DNA of 64,000 nt from Streptomyces sp. NBC_00414 (GTDB lineage: Bacteria > Actinomycetota > Actinomycetes > Streptomycetales > Streptomycetaceae), in contig NZ_CP107935.1 in the NCBI RefSeq assembly GCF_036038375.1, positions 4,154,001 through 4,218,000 on the forward strand, read 5' to 3'. The position numbers and the translations under genes are program-made. Below, piece after piece: positions 14,873-23,171 of this stretch; the stretch's first letter is position 1, and each line of letters starts with the position of its first letter. Under the pieces are notes generated by a model. That model was not told the DNA's origin, did not search any database, and saw nothing but the letters and a program-made list of their open reading frames with translations.

Positions 14873-16314
14873 TCCTCCAGCGCTGCCGCGGCCACGGCCT
14901 CCACTCGCTGCGCGGCAAGCTGACGGTGGCCAACGTGGCACTGCTGGCGCTCGGCATCGTCATGGCGACGGCGGTGAGCCTGATGGGCATGCGGTACTAC
15001 CTGCTCGACCAGGTCGACTCGGAGCTGCTCCGGATGCGGGACTCGCTGGAGAGTACGCAGCTGACCGCGCGGCAGATCGACTCGCTGAGCGCGCTGGCCT
15101 TCGTCCGGGAGGGGAGGGCGCCGGAGGCGCAGGGCCCGCCGGACGCGGACTCGCTGTTCGCGGTGGTCGACCCCGAGGGCCGGGCCCTCACCCTCGGCAC
15201 CTTCGAACCGACCCCGAACCAGCGTGCGCTCGCCGCGGCGGTGGGCCGTCCCCGCGAACTCACCGGCGACGCGGACCCGCGCGACGTGACGGTGGACGGT
15301 TCCCCGTTCCGGGTGATCGGCGCCTCCCTGCCCGACGGGTCCGTGATCCTGGTCGCCGGCTCGACCGACGCGCTGCACAAGGGAATGGCCAAGGCCCTCA
15401 AGCTCGACCTGTTCTTCGGGGTGCTGCTGCTGGCGCTGCTCGCCGTGCTGACGATGTGGAGCGTGAGCCGGCGCCTGCGGCCCCTGGAGGACATGGTGGA
15501 GACCTCCTCGGCGATCGCCGAGGGGGATCTGGCCCGCCGGGTGCCCTCCAGCCACCACCCCACCCAGGAGGTCGAGCAGCTGCGGCTCGCCCTCAACTCG
15601 ATGCTCCAGCAGGTCGAGTCGGCGTACCGCACCCGGGAGCGGAGCGCGGCCCAGCTGCGCCGGTTCGTCGCGGACGCCTCGCACGAGCTGCGTACGCCGC
15701 TTTCGGCGATCCGCGGCTATCTCCAGCTGTACGACAAGGGCATGCTGCGGGAGCCCGCCGAACGCAAGCGCGCCTGGGACCGGATGACCGGGGAGGCCGA
15801 CCGCATGGGGCGGCTGGTCGACGAACTGCTCACCCTGGCCCGCCTCGACCAGCAGCCCGAACTGCGCTTCAAGAACGTCGACCTGAGCCGTCTGGTGCGC
15901 GACGCGGCGGAGGATCTGCGGGCCCAGCAGCCCGGCCGCCCTGTCTCGGTGAGCGCCGAGGGAGCCCTTCTCGTACGGGCTGACGAGTCGGGTCTGCGGA
16001 AGATCCTGGGCAACCTCGTGGCGAACGTGCGCACCCACACGCCTGCCGATGTCGCGGTCGCCCTCGCGCTGGAGCGGGTCGAAGGGGTCGTGCGGGTGTG
16101 CGTCGCCGACGAGGGGCCGGGGCTGGCCGAGGAGGATGCCGCGCGCATCTTCGACCGGTTCTTCCGGGCGGGCGGGGGTGCGGGGAGCGGGCTGGGGATG
16201 GCCATCGTGCAGGGGGTCGCGGCGGCGCACGGGGGTGAGGTGACGGTGCGGACCTCGCCGGGGGCGGGGCTGGCGGTGACGGTGACGCTGCCGTCCGGGC
16301 TGTGTGCGGGGTGA
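14869..16314 (+). CDS. Sensor histidine kinase
   Basis: A 481-residue membrane kinase. TM1 lies at about 18-40 and TM2 at about 182-203. They enclose an extracytoplasmic sensor of about 140 residues, then HAMP (RRLRPLEDMVETSSAIAEGDLARRV). The dimerisation/phosphoacceptor helix is FVADASHELRTPLSAIRGYL with His272. ATP-binding boxes are N (ILGNLVANVRTHTP), G1 (VADEGPGL), F and G2 (GSGLGMAI). Co-translated with the response regulator. The domain order matches PhoR/CseC-like kinases; the signal is unknown. Confidence 0.96.
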   Translation: MILQRCRGHGLHSLRGKLTVANVALLALGIVMATAVSLMGMRYYLLDQVDSELLRMRDSLESTQLTARQIDSLSALAFVREGRAPEAQGPPDADSLFAVVDPEGRALTLGTFEPTPNQRALAAAVGRPRELTGDADPRDVTVDGSPFRVIGASLPDGSVILVAGSTDALHKGMAKALKLDLFFGVLLLALLAVLTMWSVSRRLRPLEDMVETSSAIAEGDLARRVPSSHHPTQEVEQLRLALNSMLQQVESAYRTRERSAAQLRRFVADASHELRTPLSAIRGYLQLYDKGMLREPAERKRAWDRMTGEADRMGRLVDELLTLARLDQQPELRFKNVDLSRLVRDAAEDLRAQQPGRPVSVSAEGALLVRADESGLRKILGNLVANVRTHTPADVAVALALERVEGVVRVCVADEGPGLAEEDAARIFDRFFRAGGGAGSGLGMAIVQGVAAAHGGEVTVRTSPGAGLAVTVTLPSGLCAG

Positions 16315-16370
16315 GTTCCTCCGGGGGTGCGTGGTGTGGTGCGGGCCGGTGAGGGCCGGCCGCGCGGGGC

Positions 16371-16787
16371 TCACCGGGGCGCCGGGGCCGGGGCCGGGAC
16401 CAGGGCCCAGATGGTTTTGCCGTGTCGGCCCCGGCTCCAGACACCCCACGCCGTCGTGAGGCTCTCGACCAGCCGCAGCCCCCGCCCCGACTCCTCGTCG
16501 CGCTCCCCGACCGGCCGCAGCCGAGGCTGCACGGCGCTCTCGTCGGACACCTCTATGAGGCAGGACCCGTCCGCGAGCGTGGTCACCGCGACCTCGAACT
16601 CCCGCTCCAGCAGCGGCGCGTGCCGCACCGCGTTCGTCGCGAGTTCGGACACGAGCAGCACCACGTCCTCGTACGCCTGCTCCCCCGCGCTGTGCCCCCA
16701 GTTGGACAGATGGTCGCGCACCCGGCGTCGCGCGAGTCCGACAGAAGCCGGGTGCCGGGGCAGCCGGAAGGAGTTGCGTCTCAACAC
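16371..16787 (-). CDS. RsbW-like anti-sigma/ATP-binding protein (HATPase_c_2)
   Basis: A 138-residue single-domain ATPase of the GHKL type, the family of stand-alone anti-sigma-like kinases that are very numerous in Streptomyces. The N box is EDVVLLVSELATNAVRHA (about residues 40-57), the G1 segment is LIEVSDESAV and the G2 segment is GRGLRLVESLTTAWG. It ends in an Ala/Pro tail. No anti-anti-sigma or sigma gene is adjacent, so its partner is not evident. Transcribed alone, convergent with the histidine kinase gene. Confidence 0.9.
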   Translation of the reverse strand: MLRRNSFRLPRHPASVGLARRRVRDHLSNWGHSAGEQAYEDVVLLVSELATNAVRHAPLLEREFEVAVTTLADGSCLIEVSDESAVQPRLRPVGERDEESGRGLRLVESLTTAWGVWSRGRHGKTIWALVPAPAPAPR

Positions 16788-17130
16788 GTTTGCTCCTCAC
16801 CCCGCGCACGCCTCCGTCACATGATGCTGCGTGACGCGGGCCCGATGCGTCACGCGCGCAATTGCAACCCTGCGTGAACGCGTCAGGCGGCCGGCGGCCG
16901 GATTCCGCCGGGGCTCCACAACCGGAACACCCGGTGCCGTCCGGCAGGGACGCCGACCGGTCTCGTCCCCACTGCTCAGCACACGTTTCACCCGCTGCCG
17001 CGGCCCGCCGATCCGCACCTCGCGCGTGCCGGTTCACCGGATCCTGTGAAGGTCTCCCGCCGTACGGTCGCGGCCGTACGCGCCGCCGACTGGCCAGAAA
17101 CCAGCTGGTCGGCGCCCTCGGACCGGCCCC
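16788..17130. other. Intergenic gap without a supported gene
   Basis: 343 bp between the 5' end of the RsbW-like gene and the 3' end of the metallophosphoesterase gene, both on the minus strand. It should hold the promoter of the former and the terminator of the latter. Apart from the stem at 17084-17114 and a short CCGTACG inverted repeat near 17060-17080, I see nothing. Open frames here lack coding character. Confidence 0.6.
17084..17114 (-). terminator. Candidate terminator of the metallophosphoesterase gene
   Basis: Stem made by CGCCGAC (17084-17090) and GTCGGCG (17108-17114), extended inward by TGG/CCA pairs around an A-rich loop. It lies 17 bases beyond the stop codon on the minus strand. 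Moderate strength, no U-tract. Confidence 0.5.
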
Positions 17131-18438
17131 TCAGGCCTGCTTGGAGGCCAGCTCCACGACCGTGATGTCGGACGGCGCCCCCACCCTGGTGGGCGGCCCC
17201 CAGGCACCGGCGCCCCGCGACACGTACAACTGGGTGTCCCCGTAGCGCTCCAGACCGGCGAGGGTCGGATTGGCCAGGTCGGCGATGAAGTTGCCGGGCC
17301 ATAGCTGCCCGCCGTGGGTGTGCCCGGAGAGCTGGAGGTCCACCCCGTGGTCCACCGCGTCGTGGATCTGCACCGGCTGGTGGGCGAGCAGGACACACGT
17401 GCGGTTCCGGTCGCGGTCCCCGAGGGCCTTCACGAAGTCGGGCCCCTGCCCCTCGTCCTCCCCGGCGATGTCGTTGACACCGGCGAGGTCGAAGTGGGCC
17501 AGCTCGGTGCGGGCGTTCTCCAGCGGCCGCAGCCCCAGTTCCCGTACGCGCGCGACCCACTCCTCGGCGCCGGAGAAGTACTCGTGGTTCCCGGTGACGA
17601 AGAACGAGCCGTGCCGTGCCCTCAGTTGCGCGAGCGGCGCGGCGGCGGGCCCGAGGTCCTTCACACTGCCGTCGACGAGGTCGCCCACCACGGCGATCAG
17701 GTCCGGCTGCGTCGAGTTGATCGTGTCGACGACCTTCTGGGCGAAGCCGCGCCCCAGCACGGGCCCGAGGTGGATGTCGCTGACGACGGCGATCCGGTAC
17801 CCGTGGGCGGACCTCGGGAGCTTGGCCAGCGGCACGGTGACCCGCTTCACCTTGGGCCCGCTCAGGACGCCGTAGGTCCCGTACCCCACGGTGCCCGCGG
17901 CGGCGACCGCGGCGGCCCCGCCCACGACACGTGAGACGAAGAGACGGCGCGAGGGGCTCGCGGGCGCGGGTTCCCGTGCCGACGCCGACGTCGGCGTCCC
18001 GGAGGGCGGTTCGCTCTCCCGGCCCGGAGCCTCAGCCTGCGCGGGTACGGGCGCCCCCGCCGGTACGTGTGCGGCCTCGCGCACGTCCGACGGCTCCGGC
18101 TCCGGCGCGGGCGCCGAACGCCGGTCCAGCGCCCTCCGCAGCAGCGGCCGTACGGCCTCGCCGACCAGCAGCGCCAGCATGAGGTAGATCGACAGCGCCA
18201 TCCACAGGAAGCCGGGCCAGGCCAGCACCTGCTGCAGCCGGAACGGGGCGCCCGTCCGCTCGGACGCGACCGCCGCGAACATCAGCAGCGGCCCGCCCAC
18301 GACCGCGATCGTGCCCACCCGCCGGGAGACCCCGGGCCGCGCCGTCGTGTCGCGCACGAGCCGGCGCCACAGGTACCAGTGCAGCCCCCCGAGCACGGCC
18401 AGGGCCAGGACCATGAACACGACGACCAGGATGACCAC
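17131..18438 (-). CDS. Membrane-anchored metallophosphoesterase
   Basis: A 435-residue protein. Three N-terminal hydrophobic segments (about 1-22, 42-60, 76-97) are followed by a long Pro/Ala/Glu linker. A further hydrophobic stretch near 165-190 preceded by SRRLF resembles a second anchor. The calcineurin-like domain then shows all motifs: VVSDIHLG, GDLVDG, TGNHEYFSG, LLAHQPV and LSGHTHGGQLWPG. The domain resembles YkuE/YaeI-type enzymes that act at the outer face of the membrane. Substrate unknown. It is the only gene of its transcript as far as visible. Confidence 0.93.
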   Translation of the reverse strand: MVILVVVFMVLALAVLGGLHWYLWRRLVRDTTARPGVSRRVGTIAVVGGPLLMFAAVASERTGAPFRLQQVLAWPGFLWMALSIYLMLALLVGEAVRPLLRRALDRRSAPAPEPEPSDVREAAHVPAGAPVPAQAEAPGRESEPPSGTPTSASAREPAPASPSRRLFVSRVVGGAAAVAAAGTVGYGTYGVLSGPKVKRVTVPLAKLPRSAHGYRIAVVSDIHLGPVLGRGFAQKVVDTINSTQPDLIAVVGDLVDGSVKDLGPAAAPLAQLRARHGSFFVTGNHEYFSGAEEWVARVRELGLRPLENARTELAHFDLAGVNDIAGEDEGQGPDFVKALGDRDRNRTCVLLAHQPVQIHDAVDHGVDLQLSGHTHGGQLWPGNFIADLANPTLAGLERYGDTQLYVSRGAGAWGPPTRVGAPSDITVVELASKQA

Positions 18439-18516
18439 GCGACGACTCTCCCGTTATGACGTTACGACGTTGTGCGTCACGGCGTGCCGGCGTGACGCGT
18501 ACTGCGCGTTGGGGCG

Positions 18517-18765
18517 TTACGACGACGGCGCGTGACGCAAGGCTCGGACGCCACGCAACCCGATGCCCCCGACGACCGTCCCCAAGACAAAGGAGACGAC
18601 GGCGAGTGTCAGGTGCACCCAGAAGTACCCGGTCGGATCGCCCGCGTCGTCGAAGGCGAGTCCGCTGCCGTCCTTCCACAGGTTCTTGATGAAAGTGATC
18701 CAGATGACCCAGCTCCACGCTCCGAACGCGAGCAGGAACCAGGAGACGGGACGGCTGAGCTTCAT
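18517..18765 (-). CDS. Small two-TM membrane protein, SCO4848 family
   Basis: An 82-residue protein with two transmembrane helices (about 7-27 and 50-70). The conserved opening MKLSRPVSWFLLAFGAWSWVIWITFIKNLW and the segment FDDAGDPTGYFWVHLTLAVVS match what I remember of the actinobacterial SCO4848 family. Function unknown. The ATG start is chosen because the hydrophobic core begins at once; longer readings upstream lie in the promoter region of the carboxypeptidase gene on the other strand. It diverges from that gene, and the pairing is, from memory, conserved in Streptomyces. Confidence 0.88.
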   Translation of the reverse strand: MKLSRPVSWFLLAFGAWSWVIWITFIKNLWKDGSGLAFDDAGDPTGYFWVHLTLAVVSFVLGTVVGGIGLRGVRALRHAPSS

Positions 18766-18916
18766 GGGTTCAGTATCGCCGTCCTCGAACGGAACCGGCG
18801 CCCGGGGTGGCGAGGAGCACGGAGCACGGCGCGGTGGCGGAAAAGCCGCTGCCGGAAAGGGCCGTGGCGAGGAGGCCCCCGCGACTTCCCGCGCGACGCC
18901 ATGTACGTTCTCGACC

Positions 18917-20233
18917 GTGCCCGCCATGAAAAAGACCGCCAAGTCCTCCTTGCTGGTCACCTCCGCCACCCTGTTGTCGTTCTCGCTCGCGCTCGCGGTG
19001 ACCGCCACCGCGCCCGCCGCCGCAGCCGCGGCGGACAAGCCGAAGCCGTCCCCGTCGGCGAGTCCCTCGGCCACCCCGCCGGCGGACATGTCGTCCGTGG
19101 GCGGCGCCCAGCTCGGACAGCCCGGGACCCAGGCGAATCTCGGCACCGGCGCGCCGGTCCTCCCGAAGGATCTGAGCGCCCGCTCCTGGATCGTCGCGGA
19201 CGCCGAGTCCGGCGATGTCCTGGCCTCGCACAACGCGCACTGGCGGCTGCCTCCGGCGAGCACGCTGAAGATGCTGTTCGCCGACACCCTGCTGCCGAAG
19301 TTCCCCAAGAAGCAGAAGCACAAGGTCGTCCCCTCCGACCTGGCCGGCATGGGCGTGGGATCCAGCACGGTCGGCATAAAGGAGGACGAGACGTACTCGG
19401 TGCACGATCTGTGGCTCGGTGTCTTCCTTCGCTCCGGCAACGACGCCGTCCATGTCCTGTCCGCGATGAACAACGGTGTCGACCAGACCGTCAAGGACAT
19501 GAACGCGCGCGCCGAGGAGCTCCAGGCGCTCGACACGAACGTGGTCAGCCCGGACGGCTACGACGCGAAGCGGCAGGTGTCGTCGGCGTACGACCTGACC
19601 CTGTTCGCCCGCTCCGGCCTGCAGAACGAGGACTTCCGGGAGTACTGCTCGACGGTCCGCGCGCAGTTCCCCGGCGAGACGAAGAAGAACAAGAAGGGCA
19701 AGACGACGCGCGGGTCCTTCGAGATCCAGAACACCAACCGGCTGCTGACCGGCGACTACGACGTCGACGCCTACCAGGGCATCGCGGGTGTGAAGAACGG
19801 CAACACCACGAACGCGGGCGCGACCTTCACCGGGGTCGCCGAGCGCGACGGCAAGGTCCTGCTCGTCACGGTCATGAACCCGGAGAAGCAGGAGCACGAC
19901 CAGGTCTACAAGGAGACCGCGCAGCTCCTCGACTGGGGTTTCAAGGCCTCGGGCAAGGTCTCCCCGGTGGGCGAGCTGGTGCCGCCGAAGAGCGCGGACA
20001 CGGGCGCGCAGCCGGGTGCGAACGCCTCCGGCGAGGCGGGCGGTTCGGGTGACGGCACGGGTAAGGGCTCAGGCAGGTCCAAGGCGGCGTCGGCCTCGTC
20101 GAAGACGGACGGTTCGGGCGGTGTCGGCATCGCCCTGGCGATCACCGGCGGCGTCCTCGTCCTGCTCGCCGCCGGTGTCTTCGTGATCAACCGCCGCTGG
20201 CCGCTGCCGGAGCTGATGCGTCGCCGCCGCTGA
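18917..20233 (+). CDS. D-alanyl-D-alanine carboxypeptidase (peptidase S11/PBP type)
   Basis: A 438-residue secreted enzyme that trims the terminal D-Ala of peptidoglycan pentapeptides. Signal peptide at residues 1-40 (KK, then a hydrophobic core ending TAPAAAAAAD). The catalytic domain shows SxxK as S115-TLK118, SxN as S173-GN, and the third motif as K293-NG where KTG is usual. A Gly/Ser-rich linker leads to a C-terminal TM helix (about 396-420) and a basic tail, so the enzyme is anchored. GTG at 18917 is preferred; ATG three codons later is possible. The 3' end overlaps the YihY gene by 47 bases. Confidence 0.94.
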   Translation: MPAMKKTAKSSLLVTSATLLSFSLALAVTATAPAAAAAADKPKPSPSASPSATPPADMSSVGGAQLGQPGTQANLGTGAPVLPKDLSARSWIVADAESGDVLASHNAHWRLPPASTLKMLFADTLLPKFPKKQKHKVVPSDLAGMGVGSSTVGIKEDETYSVHDLWLGVFLRSGNDAVHVLSAMNNGVDQTVKDMNARAEELQALDTNVVSPDGYDAKRQVSSAYDLTLFARSGLQNEDFREYCSTVRAQFPGETKKNKKGKTTRGSFEIQNTNRLLTGDYDVDAYQGIAGVKNGNTTNAGATFTGVAERDGKVLLVTVMNPEKQEHDQVYKETAQLLDWGFKASGKVSPVGELVPPKSADTGAQPGANASGEAGGSGDGTGKGSGRSKAASASSKTDGSGGVGIALAITGGVLVLLAAGVFVINRRWPLPELMRRRR

Positions 20234-21125
20234 CGTCCGCGTCGGCGGTGCCGTCCGCCACGGCCTGCTCCTCCGGGGTCTTGTGCTGCGTCGCCGTCCA
20301 GGCGGCGCAGAAGAGCAGCAGCTTGGACGTGAAGTTGATCCACAGCAGCAGTGCGACAGGCACACCGAACGCGCCGTACATGCTCTTCGCCGCGACTCCC
20401 TGGATATAGCCGCTGAGCAGCAGTTTCAGCAGCTCGAAACCGGCGGCGCCGATCAGTGCGGCGACGACGAGGCGGCGGCGCTCCGGCTGGACGCCGGGGA
20501 GCAGCGTCAACAGGTACAGGAGGAGCAGGAAGGCGGCGAGGACGGCCACGGCGAACGCGGCCACCCGCAGCAGCACCCCGCCCCAGCCGCCCTCGTCGAT
20601 CCCGAGCTGCTCCGTCGTCCACCCCACCGCGGTCGACGCGAGGGTGGAGGCGGCGATCGTGACGAGCGCGGCGCCGCCGAGGCCGACGAGTACGCCGCCG
20701 TCCACGAGCTTGCGCAGGATCGGGTTCTCCTCCTCGTCCGGCAGCTCCCAGACCGCGCGCAGGCATTCGCGCATCGAGCCGACCCAGCCGATGCCGGTGA
20801 ACAGCAGCAGGGCGCCCGCGATGAGTCCGACCGTGCCGGCGTTGTCGACGAGAGCGCCGATGTCGAGCTGTTCGGCGATGCCGGGGATCTGCTCGGTGAT
20901 CTTGTCTTCGAGCGTCCGCACCCCCTTCTCGTCGAGGGTCGCGGCGGCGATCGCGGCGGCCACCGTGATCAGCGGGAAGAGCGCGAGGAAGCTGATGAAG
21001 GTCATCGCGGCGGCGAGCCGCGTCCACTTCACCCGGTCCAGCCGTTCGTACGAGCGCCACGCGTGCGTGACCATCAATCGCGCGACCCACGGGCCCACGC
21101 CGGGGAGCTTTTTCAGCCAGTCCAT
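20187..21125 (-). CDS. YihY/virulence factor BrkB family membrane protein
   Basis: A 312-residue protein of the YihY family with about six TM helices starting near residue 40. Family marks are RLAAAMTFISFLALFPLITVAAA, the central loop GSMRECLRAVWELPDEEENP, and the C-terminal SMYGAFGVPVALLLWINFTSKLLLFCAAWTA. The hydrophilic tail is Ala/Asp-rich. The start ATG overlaps the last codons of the GtrA gene, so it is probably the last gene of the operon that begins with the PAP2 gene. E. coli YihY was once called RNase BN in error; its function remains unknown. Confidence 0.93.
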   Translation of the reverse strand: MDWLKKLPGVGPWVARLMVTHAWRSYERLDRVKWTRLAAAMTFISFLALFPLITVAAAIAAATLDEKGVRTLEDKITEQIPGIAEQLDIGALVDNAGTVGLIAGALLLFTGIGWVGSMRECLRAVWELPDEEENPILRKLVDGGVLVGLGGAALVTIAASTLASTAVGWTTEQLGIDEGGWGGVLLRVAAFAVAVLAAFLLLLYLLTLLPGVQPERRRLVVAALIGAAGFELLKLLLSGYIQGVAAKSMYGAFGVPVALLLWINFTSKLLLFCAAWTATQHKTPEEQAVADGTADADVSGGDASAPAAASGG

Positions 21126-21562
21126 GATCCGACTCTGCCCTCGCCTCGGAAAACCAATGTCCTGGTACCCCAGAAGCGTAGGACCGTGGCGAGCACCATG
21201 CCGATGCCCGCTCCGGAAACGACGTCCGCGCGCGGGGAGGTGAACCCGAGGCCGTAGTGGCTGATGAGGATGCACAGCAGCTGCACCAGGGCGCCCGCGA
21301 TGTTCACGCCGAAGAAGATCCCGTACTGGAGCAGGCCGGCGGTCGTGTGCCGGTACGTGCCCAGCGCGTTGCCCGCGTACGCGACCGAGCAGCCCGCGAC
21401 GAACGACAGGGCCTTGGCGGTCAGCGGGTCGAGGCCGGCCGGACCGCGCAGCCAGAGGAAGAGGGCGAGGTCGGCGGCGTACGCGAGGAGGCCCGCGGCG
21501 GCGAAGCCGAGCAGTTCCCGGCGCTGCGGCCGACCGGTGCGGAGTGGCGGCGCCTGGCTCAC
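21113..21562 (-). CDS. GtrA-like family membrane protein
   Basis: A 149-residue GtrA-family protein with four TM helices (about 17-35, 45-65, 80-100, 115-138). Typical family features are ELLGFAAAGLLAYAADLALFLWL, ALSFVAGCSVAYAGNALGTYRH and VLRFWGTRTLVF. GtrA proteins help move or use polyprenyl-phosphate-linked sugars. GTG start overlapping the TGA of the prenyltransferase (GTGA). In Mycobacterium a GtrA-like protein (Rv3789) is linked to the same decaprenyl-phosphate arabinose genes, so a role as accessory or flippase for the DPA lipid is a reasonable inference. Confidence 0.92.
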   Translation of the reverse strand: MSQAPPLRTGRPQRRELLGFAAAGLLAYAADLALFLWLRGPAGLDPLTAKALSFVAGCSVAYAGNALGTYRHTTAGLLQYGIFFGVNIAGALVQLLCILISHYGLGFTSPRADVVSGAGIGMVLATVLRFWGTRTLVFRGEGRVGSWTG

Positions 21563-22515
21563 CAGTTGGCCACCGCCAGGCCGTACATGGCGACCCAGGC
21601 CACGCCGATCAGGGCGAGCGCGCGGTCGCGCAGGACCACGTCCTCGGGTTCGCCCGCGGTGCCCCGGTCGGCGAAGACCGCGTACCGCAGGACGGCGAGG
21701 ATGAAGGCGACCATGGAGAGCTGCCGCCAGGGCAGCACGCTGGTGTGCGGCACCCCGCCCTCCTCCAGGGCCCACAGGCAGTACCCGAGGACGGCGACGG
21801 AGGCGGCGAGCTGCCAGACGAAGCGCAGGTAGCCGACCGTGTACTCGGTGAGCAGCGCGCGCGTGGCGCCCGCTTTCCCGGCCATCTGGACGGCCTCGGA
21901 GTAGCGCTTGGCGGACACCATGAACAGCGCGCCGAAGCCGGTGGTGATCAGGAACCAGCGCGACAGCGGGATGCCGAGCGCGAGTCCGCCGATCATGGCC
22001 CGCATCAGGAACCCGGTGGTCACCACGGCCAGGTCGACGACCAGGACGTGCTTGAGGCTGACGCAGTACGCGAACTGCATGCCCAGGTAGGCGGTGAGCA
22101 GCGCCGAGGTGAGCGGCGAGCACACGAAGGCGGCCACGGTCGGGGCGACGACGGCGAGCACGATGCCCACGGCGTAGGCGACCGGTACGGGCACCTGTCC
22201 GGTGGCGACCGGCCGGTGGCGCTTGACGGGATGGGCGCGGTCGGCGTCGGCGTCCCGTGCGTCGTTGACCAGGTAGACACTCGCGGCGCAGGCCGTGAAC
22301 AGCGTGAAGACGAGGGCGACCTGGATGAGGGCGTGACGGGAGAAGAGCTCGCCCGCGGCGGCCGGGGCGGCGACGACGAGGACGTTCTTGACCCACTGTT
22401 TGGGACGGGCGGTCCTGATGAGCCCCTTCAGGAGGCCGCTTCTCCGCGGGGCGGGCAGTGTTCCCTGTGTCCGATCCGGGCTCTCCGGAGCCTTCAGGAC
22501 GGCCGTCTCAGCCAT
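21559..22515 (-). CDS. Decaprenyl-phosphate phosphoribosyltransferase (UbiA family, Rv3806c-like)
   Basis: A 318-residue UbiA-type integral membrane prenyltransferase. The N-terminal block ARPKQWVKNVLVVAAP and the Asp-rich motif NDARDADADRAHPVKRHRPVATG are those of decaprenyl-phosphate 5-phosphoribose synthases, which move phosphoribose from PRPP to decaprenyl phosphate. Eight or nine TM helices follow. The start ATG overlaps the last codons of the PAP2 gene, so the two are coupled. The same order (PAP2 phosphatase beside UbiA) is found at Rv3807c-Rv3806c. Assignment to DPA synthesis is strong by family and context. Confidence 0.9.
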   Translation of the reverse strand: MAETAVLKAPESPDRTQGTLPAPRRSGLLKGLIRTARPKQWVKNVLVVAAPAAAGELFSRHALIQVALVFTLFTACAASVYLVNDARDADADRAHPVKRHRPVATGQVPVPVAYAVGIVLAVVAPTVAAFVCSPLTSALLTAYLGMQFAYCVSLKHVLVVDLAVVTTGFLMRAMIGGLALGIPLSRWFLITTGFGALFMVSAKRYSEAVQMAGKAGATRALLTEYTVGYLRFVWQLAASVAVLGYCLWALEEGGVPHTSVLPWRQLSMVAFILAVLRYAVFADRGTAGEPEDVVLRDRALALIGVAWVAMYGLAVANW

Positions 22516-23029
22516 GGTCGCGGCCTCCCTTCATCCAGCGGGCACCGAGGCGGGCCGTCGCCGCGCCGAGGGCGGCGCCGGCCGCGACGTCCGAGGGGTA
22601 GTGGACGCCGACGACCACCCGCGACACGCACATCGCGGCGGCGAGCGCGGGCACCACGCGTGCGCCGAGCGCTCCGAAGGCCACGGCGGCCGCCACCGCG
22701 GACGTGGCGTGCGAGCTGGGGAAGGAGTGCCGGCCCGCGGTGCGGACCAGCGGCTCGACGTGGTGGGGGCGCGGACGGCGTACGAGCCTTTTCACGCCCA
22801 TGCTGGCGAGGTGCGCGCCCGCGGTCAGGGCCGTGCCGCGCAGCCAGGCGCCGCGCCGCTCCCGGTCGGCGGCGGCTCCCGCGAGGCCCGCCGCGAGCCA
22901 CAGCGCGCCGTGCTCGCCGGCCAGGGACAGGGCCCGCGCGGCGGCGGCGACGCGGGGGCCGGTGCCGCGGGCGTGGAGGGCCGTGAGGATCCGGTGGTCC
23001 AGGTCAGGGCGCTCGTCGTGGTGGTCCAT
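22508..23029 (-). CDS. PAP2-family phosphatase (probable decaprenylphosphoryl-5-phosphoribose phosphatase)
   Basis: A 173-residue membrane PAP2 phosphatase. The three signature motifs are present: KRLVRRPRP, FPSSHATS and SRVVVGVHYPSD, with catalytic His in the last two. Four or five hydrophobic segments. In the DPA pathway the phosphate of decaprenylphosphoryl-5-phosphoribose must be removed before DprE1 acts, and Rv3807c, which neighbours ubiA in M. tuberculosis, is the proposed enzyme. This gene sits in the same place and overlaps the UbiA gene by 8 bases. First gene of the minus-strand operon. Confidence 0.88.
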   Translation of the reverse strand: MDHHDERPDLDHRILTALHARGTGPRVAAAARALSLAGEHGALWLAAGLAGAAADRERRGAWLRGTALTAGAHLASMGVKRLVRRPRPHHVEPLVRTAGRHSFPSSHATSAVAAAVAFGALGARVVPALAAAMCVSRVVVGVHYPSDVAAGAALGAATARLGARWMKGGRDHG

Positions 23030-23171
23030 GTGGACTCACTGTTCACGCCGACACCGCTGGAACTCCGGCAATATTGAGCGACATCCCATTAATCACCCAT
23101 TTCGGGGAGGAAAGGGAACTAAAGCGACGTCAGGTGACTAACTGCACCTTCCTCTCGATACGGTCACTGGC
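23030..23171. promoter_or_regulatory. Divergent promoter region of the DPA cassette
   Basis: 142 bp with lower G+C than its surroundings, between the PAP2 gene (minus) and DprE1 gene (plus). On the plus strand a TACGGT about 13 bases before the DprE1 ATG could be a -10 for a nearly leaderless mRNA. No operator palindrome was seen. Confidence 0.4.
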
